Assembly: GCA_963931925.1 (NCBI GenBank)
Contig: OZ007571.1
Location: forward strand, 55,542,311-55,606,310
Direction of reading: 5' to 3'
DNA: 64,000 nt
Source: Onchidella celtica
Lineage: Eukaryota > Mollusca > Gastropoda > Systellommatophora > Onchidiidae
This document shows positions 39,001-51,000 of the stretch, piece by piece (within the stretch, counting starts at the first letter, position 1; every line of letters begins with the position of its first letter). Position numbers and translations under genes: made by a program. The notes under the pieces were generated by a model. That model did no database searches. It was not told the origin of the DNA and was given only the letters and a program-made list of their open reading frames with translations.

Positions 39001-42000
39001 TTGTGGGTGTGGATGGGAACTCTCAACACTGTCCAGTTTGAAATTTAGGTGTGGTTCAAAGATGTTTTTTCTTGCATTCAATATGAACACAAGACATAAC
39101 ATTTGTGTGGCGCTCCAGGAAAACCCATCGGATGATGCACAGGCTGCTTTTGAGATACAGGCCTACAAAGTCATTTTTCACAGTTTCTCCTTTTACTGCA
39201 CCTGACACTTTAAATGGCCATATCTCAAAAACTATTTGAAATATTGACTTCAAATAAAAAGCAAAATACACAGAAAATGTCCCTCTTTCATAATAGTTGT
39301 ACAGTAGTCTCCACCTAATAACCCGCCTCTCGGGTGACAAAGAAAACGGGCTATTAGGCGGAGCGGGTTATTAGGCGAATTATCAAGGGAGATAACCTCA
39401 TACAAAAAGTTGCATTTCTCAATTCTTCCCCTTGTTTACAGATCGAAGGGGTGAACTCATGTCCCATTTCGCGCGCGAGTTCTGTAGCTTTCGTCTTTAA
39501 AAGTGGCTGGTTCAGTCGAGCATCTTGTTCTAGTTTAGCTTTGATCCAAAGAAACAAGGCCTCATCAACATCTTCTTCCTTAAAATGCCTTTTCCTTTTC
39601 TGTGATAGGTTGCCTGTGGATGCGCTCTCTTTCAAGCTGTCATGAGTTTTAGAGATTCTTGCAACTGTTGTCCTGTCTATGTCACATTTCCTGCCTATTT
39701 CAGTGAAGTTAACTTTTCCTCTCTTTTTGTGCAATAAAATATCATCCAGAATCTCCAGTTTTTTCTTCTTCTCCAAGTCTTTGCGAGGCATTTTCTGTGG
39801 CTTCTTTTTAATCCGAAAGAGAGCGAGAATGATCGATGATTGCAAGTTGAGTATGCAGTGACGAGTGGTGCCACTAGACCAGAGACAACATGAGTGAGAT
39901 GTGACCACCCTCAAGATTAAATCGACCTGATTGGTTGAAAATCATTGAAGCCCACCTATCACAATGCTGCATACACGTGCCCTTTGTGTATAGCCGTGAT
40001 GCGGAGTGTTTGTTCTTGCATCATTTATTGACCACCCGTCCCACACTGCTCTCACGGTCAGTGTTTATCTTTTCTTTCTCTTTCAATTGCATAACACCTG
40101 GCGCCACATAGCCAGGCGAGACGACGGCGGTGTGCGGCGCTATTTATGACAGTGCCGGTGCATATGTTCGCACAGTCTCTGCCGGCTATTGTGCCTACAG
40201 CAGTGGGTAAAGTTTTATTGATGTGCGAGTCGATTGGCAAGCTGAGACCGGCTCAGCGACGTTTATTGTGCGGTGATTTCTTGAAATTGTTTGATTTTTG
40301 TAGCACGGCGCAGGTCAGAAGACCGGGTTATTAGGCGAAGTTCCAGTTGTGGGGCGGGTTATTAGAGGGGTAAAATACATAGTGAAAATTCAGTTTCACA
40401 CAATGAGCGGGTTATTAGGCGAAGCGGGCTAATAGGCAGTGGGTTATTAGGCGGAGACTACTGTATATCTCAAAATGTGAAATTTGACCCATGTGAAGAG
40501 TTTTCCTAGAGCACCACACATAATATTATACATGAAAAAAAAAAAGAAAATCAGTGCACCAGGACTTAGATTCAGTATTCCAACTCAAATATTTGGCTCT
40601 CCATAGTGAAGTGAAAACCCAGGGGTCGAATATTTGGCTTACCATACCGAATGAGTTAAATATTCCTTGATCTGTTGTCTGAATACAGGTCTTGTTAACC
40701 TGGTCTTCACTATGTACACAAACATGGAGGAGCTGATGCAACCTCAGTGGAACACTGTCAGCTCTGTGCCCTCGGGCCAGTCCCCTGCAGTGGATGGAGA
40801 CACTTACTACAATGCAGGCACTATAAGAGACAGCAACACCCTGAGCTCAACTGGACGAGCCCCCACAATGGTGGTCAACACCAGGATTATTGCTGCCTCC
40901 ATTAACAACTCCAAGATGCGGCGACAGTTGTCAGATCCTGTCAGATTTACATTGCACCATTTAGAGGTGAGATGAAGTGTCAGTTTTACATGCACCATTT
41001 ACAGGTGAGGTAGAATGTTAGATTTATATCAGACCATATGCAGTTGAGATGCCTGTCAGATTTACATTGCACCATTTACAGGTGAGATAGAATGTCAGAT
41101 TTACATTGGTAAGATATACTGTCAGATTTATATCAGACCATTTACAGTTGAGACAGACTGTCAGATTTTTACAATGCACCTTTTACAAGGGAGATTGTCA
41201 TATTTACACAGCATGATGTCTCTTTTGGTCACAGGCAATTCAACAGTTTTAAAGATCCAGGTTCTTGTGCAGTGGAATGATTGGCTGAGGCTGTTGTGGC
41301 TCGTCATTGAAAGAGCTTTTGAGTAGCTGTCAGACACTGCCTACATTAAACTATGAACAGTATTTTATCAGTGCCTGCTAATACAGTATAAAGACAAAAG
41401 TAATACATTCAGACACGATTTTGATTTATTGATTTCTATAGTTCAGCTTGTCAGTGGTACTGTGTCAAAATGTTCCATTTTATCAGTGTCATGTGAGCAT
41501 TGCAGGGTTTGACCAATGTGGTGTTATAAGGATTAGAAACAAAACTTCAAGAGAGTGAAGATTTCAGAGAAGTTGAAATTATAAAAATGACATTTTCTAA
41601 AAATCGATTGTACAATTATTGTTTCTGTTTTCTCTGTTTAGCCCAAGAAAGATGCGGTCCCTGTTTGCTCATTCTGGGACCTAGACACCAGGTGAGTGGG
41701 TTTATTCATTGTTCCGCAGTAAACGGACGGATTGCGGCTGATCAGGCTACTCATGTCTCTTGGTACTCCAGGCGATTGTTTCACACTGGGTCTTGTTCCT
41801 AGCTCAGTCTTCTTGGGTGCACGCATAATCTGTGGCATTTGTGCAAAACACCTTTGTCATTAACTCAGCAGAGATCATTTCACTGTGATATTGAACTTAC
41901 AAGATTTTGGAAGTTTGTCCATCCCAAAAATTCTTGCCAATGTTAACCCTTAGAATGACAGAAGGGCCGATGATCGGCCCAGTTATTTTACAGTGAAAAA

Positions 42001-45000
42001 GACAATGGGGCCGATCATTGGCCCATTGAGAAAGCAATTCTGATTAGTCGTGTCATGATCTTGCAGCCAATCAGAATGCTTGTTTTATAACATCTGCAGA
42101 TCTGTACATATCAGTGGCTGATCTTCCTGCATGAAGACATGAAAGATTGTTTTTTTGTCCTTTGAATGCCCTTTGAATCGATGTCTTTCTAAATGGGTAA
42201 CATCCAAAATGCCCCGTCTCCAAAGGTTTAATCAAGATGCATTCATGTTTCTAGAATGTGTTTTGTTCTTTTTCTTTTTTTTCTTTGCAAATAGCACATG
42301 TTCATTTGTTGTTGTTTTTTCCCAGTTATCTGAGTGGACAGTGGTCACAGGATGGCTGCCGATTGCTTTCTACAAACAGTACTCACACCGAGTGTGAATG
42401 TGACCACCTTACCAACTTTGCAGTGCTGATGGACATTTCGGGAGCACAGGTAGTCTTCGCTTTTGATCACATAACTTTCATATATGGTGTCTTGTTCCTA
42501 CAGGAGAAAGAATCATGCTCATTGATCATATGCATGTTTTCAAGGGAGGGAGGTGTATGGACATCTGTTATGATGGACTCGTTGATATCAAAGACAATGC
42601 ATGGAAATCAAAATATGGGGAAAATTCTAAATTCAGTCTGTTTTAAGAGAGACTTTTTTTAATATTAATGAAAAATTAAATATTTATTTATACATATATT
42701 GTGGGAATAATTTTGGTGTGAAGGTGATATTTAAGAGAATTTAAAAAGCTAAAGTCAGTTTTTTGCTTTTCAATTTCAGCTTTCTGAAGAAAATGAACTG
42801 GCTCTTAGGGTGATCACTTATGTGGGCTGTGTGATTTCCATCATCTGTCTGGTACTCAGCTGGGTCACCTTCATGGTCTTCAAGTAAGTCTTGTGTAGCT
42901 GTATGTGGCAAACTGGCAGAGAATGTTCACAGTTGTAGTGGGGGTGGAATGGAATGTCCTGTCATGTAGTGATAGAGAAATTTGTATATCGGAACTGTAT
43001 CAGCTGGAATTTGTTTACACAAAGGGGTTTTGAGTGTGAGTTTGGTGAAAGCACATCAACATGATAATGGCCATATTGTGCTGGAAAGATGCAAGGCAGT
43101 AGACAGAATATAACAGAATGATAGGACTGAAGCAGACCTGACCGGAAGCACCCACACACCGTCCACTGTACATCAGGGAATAAAGTGACAAGTATCATGT
43201 AACTTAGCCTCCTCAGAATACATTTAGCAAAATTAGTTAACTCTTGCCTTACAGGCCAGCATTCCACATCTCGACAGAGCTCTTCCTGGGGTTATAGGCC
43301 ATACAGTAGTGTGCATTTGTAAACAAAGATTGCTTTTCTATGCAACAGCTGTCCAAATTATACACTTATCGCACATGTGGTATCACTGGACTCGCTAGGA
43401 CAAAGGAAGCTTTACCAAGAATTCTATCTTTAAGATTCAACGTCACAGGATGTTAAAATTTTCCATTGCAAAGAATACCTTCACAACATCACAACGCAGG
43501 TTGTGTTGTACCGGCTGCCACTAGGCAAGTGTGTGACGCAGTGTGCCATGTACTGTAGGGCAAGAGTTAACATAATGTAAGAAGAAATTTTGATGCGGAG
43601 GCTTTTCCATATTTCTGAATATATCAGAAATTAAAGGTGAAATCCAAGATTTAACCCTTTGAACCCATTGTCCTGATATATCAGGAAGTCCTGTAAGTGC
43701 CTATGGGCTACAGTAAAGTGCCAATGTTTCAAGATTTGAGGAAGTGCCTCAGTGTTGTAGAGACGGGCATGAAAAGATGGAATATTGGAGAAAATAAAGA
43801 TTAGCAGTATAGTTTGTCATTTGAGAGCCATTGTAAGAGGATTTCTAAATATTTAATAGCCACTTTAGAGCATGATGTAATTTGGCGTTTTTTTCTCAGG
43901 GTGTCAAGGTACTGAGTGGTTGAAGGGTCAGGGGTGCAGGGTTCAAAGGGCCACGCTAAGCACTTTAAGATCAATCAACAAGTGTGTGGTGTTTTAATTG
44001 TGTAGTTTATTTTGGTGTTCTTTAGTTCATAATTCCTTTTCTCTTAATGCCAGAAATCTTCAATGTGACCGCAACACCATCCACAAAAACCTGGTCCTGT
44101 CCTTGTTGCTGGCTGAGATTCTTTTCTTGGGTGGCATTGCTCAAACAGAACTAAAGGTAAAGTAAAACTAGTAATCACATACTGTTGATATATCTGTCAG
44201 TTGGACGCGTATAATGCACCTTTTGCAATTATGCCTGCTATAGAAGGATATGTCAGATCACTCACTGGCAGTGCAGAAAAGTGATCATGTTAGACTGATA
44301 CTTCAGATAAACCACTGGCTCTGCGTTATAGATGGTCAGATAAATTAGTCGCTGTAACAGCTAACCATTGCCTTTACTCTGTAGATGATTTGTAGAAGTA
44401 ATCATTAGCAGCTTGCTGTGGACAGATACATGAAGACAGGCTTGTGGGACTAATTTGTGGTTATGCACTGTAGACAGAATATACCAGCTCCAGAGTTATC
44501 ATGAAGATAGTTACACCTCATACAGTTTTGTACATCACGGACTACAAGATATCATCAGTTGGCTATTGGGACCTTGTCAAAACTAAACTCAAAGGTTGTT
44601 GTTACGGGAATGCAGTATTTTATACAGAAAGCTATAGCTGAACAGTGAACACAAGTCAGTATTTACACTATTTGGCTTTGTAATTAGACCACTGTCCATA
44701 GCACCAGCCCTTGAGCCAGGGTTACCAGATTGGCTTTTTTTAAAGCCAAATTTAAAAAATTTGGCGTTTTTTGGATATGGTTGGCATCAGAAAATTTGTT
44801 TGGCTTTTTGCTTTTTTTTCTGCCTTTTTTTTTTTTTTTGATACATACTAAAATTATCTGCACAAAAACCACATCCCATGGCTTTTTCTAAAGTAGTTCT
44901 TATCGAGGAAATACGTTTTGGTCATTTATATACAGTAATGTGTAAATGTGCCAAGCACCACTCAGAGTCAAGAAACAGCCAACCGGCAAGGTCAGTGTCC

Positions 45001-48000
45001 AGTTGACACTGGATTCTATGGTTTATATTTTTTTTAACTGCTGCAGTTTTTTTGAAAGACTGTCACCTACCTCAGGACTTTCTGCACACACTGTGGTTCT
45101 GGATTGATTTACTTCACCATGAAGCACTTAAAGAGCTGGCCATCTTTGTCTTTGTTTGCCTAATAACCCCAGTCAGCAAAGCTGTACTTGAAGATATTTT
45201 CTCATAAATTCTCCTTTGGAACTAAGACTAAAATGGAATGCAGCTGAATCATTTTTATGCCATTGTGAGAATCAGGGCAGAACTCCCACTTTCAAGAAAA
45301 TATCGCAAAGGCTTTCACTGCATCACCAGAAATACTTAGGAAAAAAATTCACAGCTGATAAGATTTAAGCCAGATGCATGTGCATTCCACTCATTCTAGT
45401 AAGGAGGATGATATTAGCCTGATTGAGGAGTTTTTGTACGATGTTAGTATGAAAACTATACTGAAATTAATTTGGCTTTTTTTTTTTTTTTTTCTAACAA
45501 TGAGATCAGTTAGTTTGTGCATTCAGTGTGCCCAGATTTTGCAGCGCCACTATTGGCGAATGCACTTAAGTCATGGCCAGTGCCTAACATTGTTTGGTTT
45601 AAACTTAAAATTTCAGTCTGGCAACCCTGCCTTGAGTTTAGTTTTAAGGAGGTTCCAACAGCCGATCAACTATACATAGAAGTACTATAACATTAGGTCA
45701 GATGAAAACAGTCAGGTTGGAGAGTTCAGAGGTGGATATTTACTTTATGCCCTACTGATTTCAGGTGCTGTGTTCCATCATTGCTGGAGCTTTACACTAC
45801 TTGTTTCTGGCAGCCTTTGCTTGGATGTGTCTGGAGGGGGTTCAATTATATGTCATGCTGATTGAAGTGTTTGAACAGGAAAAGTCCAGAGTGCACTGGT
45901 ATTACCTGTTTGGATATGGTGAGTACACTCTCTGGTCATGTTTGTGCCAGTCATGATTTCCGCCACCTAAACACAGGAAAGCTGTTTCTGTTACAGATCA
46001 AGTAGATGTCAAAAAGATGAGGCCAACATTGAATGTCAACTCAGAAGGAAAAATTCCCATTGATCATATTTAAGTAACTAGTTGAATTCCCAGGACATTT
46101 GCCCGAAATAAACCTTCTCATGGTGTTATTTTGAGAGGCGAAGAACAAAATTTTTCCTATCATACTTTTGTATTCTCCTTGATGAAAATGTAACTTTCTC
46201 TTTTTTTAACTGCTGAAAACAATCACAGTAAATAATATTAAGGACTAAATTTTGTCCGGATTTATGGATGTTTCCACGTAATTTATCATCAAAAATTAAA
46301 ATAGTGTACAGAAATTCATAATTTTTGGTCATGTAATCACGAAGTTTTAGGTGCTTACACGTTCAGCCTCTATTTCCATTATGGTAAAATAAAACCATAT
46401 GGATCCATCAGATGGTCATTCTGACATAAGATATTCACTAATAAGTAAAGACAAGGTAAGAAAAAGATTTTTCATGATTGTATAAAAAGTAATGTCAGAG
46501 CTCTTACACTGCGTATAATTTCTGTTGCATTTTATGAGTTTCGTGATGTTCTTTTGTGAGACTGCTTTTGTGACATGTTACTCATTTTACAGTTATAACT
46601 TCCCCACAATTTTTGTCAGCAGTTCATGGAGTCTGGAACTGAAATACAAATCTTTAGAAGTCCCTTGATATATGCCATTTCGATTTTAATGTCTATTGAA
46701 TTACCTAAATGAAAGTTTCCTTCTGGATGACCAAATTGTCAGTGTCAGATATAGGCATGGGCTTAATGGGCTACAGCCCAGGTCCTCCAGAGATTAGGTG
46801 AAATTATAAATATCAAAATTTTTCATTTGATTTTTATTGTATTTGGGCTCTTCAGTATTATTTTGACAAATAAATTTAATATATCAAAAACTTATTTTAG
46901 CTTGGAAAATATCACAGTACCTCTGCTCTTTTTATTGTTTTATACTTACACCCATCGATTCGGGCCTAATGTTCATATTTTGTTGTAGAAGTTGAACAAA
47001 CTGATGTCAAGAATCCTAAATTCATGCGTTTTTAATAATTACTAGGGGCCTCACAGTATCTGTAGCCCTGGGGCCTGCAAACTCGTTATCTAGTCCTGCA
47101 AATTGTGACAGGTTTTCCTATTATTTTCTTATCCAACCCTGATTGTTGGTCCACTGTATGACCAGGTGTACCTGCTGTGATTGTGGCAGTCTCTGCTGGT
47201 ATCTACCATCAAGGATATGGAACAGACAGACAGTAAGCAGAAGTTTAATCATACTCTGTACAGTGAATGTTCTTATCGTGTTCTGAATACACCTTTCCAC
47301 CCCTACAGTTATTTCTCAACCACCAGGGTTTCCTGAAAGAAACTATGAAGAACCTTTCTTCCAACTATGGTCATAGAACAGATGTAGCACAACATTTACT
47401 TACTTTGTTTTGAAAGAAACTATAAAGTATTGTTCTTCCAGCTATGGTCATAGAACAGATGTTGCATAACAGTTTTACAGTAGCAGAGTTTCTGTTCTTA
47501 TTGTGTTCAAGTTTTTTCATTAAAAACAACGTCCTAAGTGTACAATCTTTCGTCAGTTTTGCCACCCCATTAAATCATTTTCAGAGGATGTTATATTTAG
47601 GTGTGACTGTGATACAGCCTGCGGTGCAAGCAGTTACCAAGCAGCTTTGTTACAATCATAATATGTGTATACTGATGAGAATTATGACATTTGGTAGTGT
47701 AAGAGATACAGTATGTTGATGTAAGAGATGTGCAAATAGACAATTATTAGTATAAGAGATGCTATAAGTCAGAATCATAACTGTTGTTAAGTAATGGAAC
47801 TGTACTTTTACAGTTGGTACAAAGGTGCATTTTGTCATGGTGAGAGAAGACATAATATATTGGTAAAATATTATTTTAAAAATCCACAGAAAATCTGAGG
47901 GGTCGCAGCAAGGCTTGAAGTTGAAGTAAAGTCAAAATATGGCAAAAAGAAAAAGTTGTATGTAGCAAAGCCTTATGTAAGAAATAACACAGAAAAAAAA

Positions 48001-51000
48001 ATGCAATCAAACACAAAGGAAAAGGAAAGACAAATCAGTATAACAGGATAGAAAATTCAGTAAGTACAAAAATTAAAGAATGTTTTGCAAATACCTGTAC
48101 TTAGCTATAGTGAAATACAGATAATAATAACAAGAAGATAAAACAATGATTATTTTACCTGCTGTCATCCCCAGCTGCTGGCTGACCACTGACAGCTATT
48201 TTATCTGGAGTTTTGTGGGTCCTGCACTCATTGTCATGCTGGTAAGTGATGCTTGTGTAGGTGGAACATAAAATTGTACAGATACAGTTGAATCACACAA
48301 TCTTCTGATAATTTTAAATTCATATTAAGCTGTTTGTAAATTTGAACTGTTAGCAGTTATGATGTGTGTAGGTGTATACATACATGTTGTGATCATTTGA
48401 ATGATGCCAGTTTATAGAAGCTCATAAAGATAACAAGTCTTCAGTCATAATAATATGAGATCTTGAGCAGTGGTTCTCAACCTTTTTTGTCCCATGCCCA
48501 CTTCAATTTTTTTGTAAAATGTGCATCCCACCATGATCAAACAAAATTAGTTTACAGTATATACAAAAAGATTTTAGAAATATATACATATTCAGTATGT
48601 ATACATTCAAAAGAAATTTTAATCATTTATTCACTTATTGCTTATTTATTCACTTATTTCTTACTTCCTTGAGAGTTAAAATACACTTTGAAATTAAGAT
48701 TTCTACGAAAAATCCCTATACCCCATTCTGAAGTCCCAATGGACCAGCAAAATATTAATTGTTACGCCCCACTTTGAGAAACACTGATCTAGAGTATCAT
48801 TCTTCATATTGTGATATCAATGTAAATTCTGCTATTGGTGATGTATTTGTTAGTTCCACTTAGGCTGACTTTTGGGACGTTATGACACCTCTGACCAGAT
48901 ATATTACATATAATTTTTTTTTCTTTTATGCATGGAAGATATTTGACTCAATTTCAACTAAGTTATTAAGTTTTGTCCTTTCTTTTACATTGTTTGAATA
49001 GTTCCATTTGTTGTTGCCAGATCAACATCGGCATGTTGAGCATTGCCATCTATACCATGTGTCGTCACTCCAACATGTCCCCGGCCATGAGGGAGAGGTC
49101 GAAGGTCACCAAGTTCAGGTAAGGCACACCTTTTCCAGACTGATGATGTCAGTTGTTGCTGTGTGGTGTGAACGCTGGAATCGGTTTGTCATTGACAGCC
49201 ACACGTATTTCTTTCAGGTGACTGAGGATAATGATACCAGACCAGACAAGTGGATCAGAAATACAATATGGTCAATAGCTTAACCCTTAGAAGACTACAG
49301 GGTTGATGATCGGCCGAATTAATTTACCATGAAAAAGATAATGGGGCTGATCATTGACCCGAGTATATTATAGAGTGAAAAAGACAAACAGGCAACTTAT
49401 TGGCCCATAGAGAAAGCAGTTATAATTAATCATGTCCTGGTCTTGTAGCCAATCAGAAAGCTTGATTCATAAATCCACATATCTATGCATACCAATGGCA
49501 GATCTTCCTGCTGGTGTAATAAACACTTTTTTTTTTCTTTTTTTTGTCCTGTGAACCCCCATCTTTCAAGGTGGGTAACATCCAAAATCTTTCCATCTCC
49601 AAAAGGTCAATTGCAACTAATCACCAATGTTGGTAACATCATAACAAATTTTGTGCAGAGGAGGTCACTGAAGAATGCAGTTGGGGCTTGATCATCAGAG
49701 ATTGCTGCCTGCCCCTTGAATAGTCTTTGTTCCCCAGAAATTTTCCGAATTTCAGACCTGAACTTAATTAAAAGTAATCTCTTACTTGATTTTTGCTTGC
49801 ATCATAGATTGGAATTGTAGATTAGGCAACGGCAAAGGAGAACTGAAATTTATATTGACAGTTCAGATGTAAAGCAGTGTCAAATCTCTACTGCTACAGT
49901 GTAGGCTTTCATAACTTCTGTCAAGCTGACTGGACCCAAATGTCATTATGGCTCACCAGCCATAAATTTTGCTTCACACTAGCACAGTAGGCATTGCTCG
50001 CTGCACCCCACAGAGTTGCAGTGTGGGCATTACCTGTTGTGTTCGCCTGTGTCACTCCTTAGAGTGGTTGTTTATGTCTGATCTTTGTCATGAAATGGCT
50101 CCGCTGCTTGTGTTGTTGATTTTGTTGTTATTCCTGTTCTCATAACTGCTCACTGCAATAATGTTGAGAGGCAGGTTACTGGATTGGACACACAGAAGCA
50201 TTGTCTACCTATATAGTGTTTTGTGGTCCTTATTTTCCTTTGGTGTATAAAAGTGTGGGTTGCTCATGTAGCCAGTCCAATCAGTATGGCAGTTCTCCTA
50301 AATCTGACTGTTATTTTGCACCCTGAGCCTTTATGTTGTTGATATGATGGCCACAGGAAATTTCCTACATCAGAATTTCCGTTATCACTACCTATTCCAT
50401 TCATGCCCTCTGCAGATTTTCCACTAAGTTGTGATTCACCAGCATTTATGTTGTTATGCGTCTTGTATGTCTGAACTAACCAAATCTATGTTCTGTGTTG
50501 TTATAGGTCATAACTAACTATTATTATACTAATAATCTATATTGTTATCTGTATATTGTGTCTTGTAAGGTCATAATTGACCAAAGTATCTGTCTTGTCA
50601 TGTCTTTTGTGCTCAGTGTCATAAAAGGTCAATGAACCCACATCTATCTTGTTAGTTGTGTTCCTCATCCATCAGGGTCATGATTAATGATAATATCTTT
50701 CGTGTCACGTGTGACTCCATCTGTCCTGTAAGGTCATGAATAACCATGTCTATATTGTCATCTGCCCATCCCAGTGTGACTGACAGTCTCAGCAGTATGG
50801 AAACTTTTGCCTCTCCAAAGTTGCGATTCCCAGAGTTACCGTAAGATTTCTCAGTTTAGATATGCTGGTGTTTTTTTTGCTATTACTGATTTCCTCTGTT
50901 CACCCAGTGTTACTTCTAGCATGAGAATTTGGGAAGCTTTGTTTTTGTTCCTTTTGTTGAGTTTTATTTCATGTTTTCTTCCTTTCATTCATGAAAAACA

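Larger units (their letters stand above)
39104..40520. mobile_element. TIR element interrupted by a Tigger-type transposon
   Basis: TGTGTGGCGCTCCAGGAAAA at 39104 and the reversed right end TGTGTGGTGCTCTAGGAAAA at 40520 are inverted repeats. Removing the nested transposon leaves a host element of about 250 bp. It is non-coding. Confidence 0.65.

Noticed and set aside
45374..45679. 101-codon frame with a Phe run
   Set aside because: It lies across the right end of the hAT remnant and a T homopolymer; not a gene.
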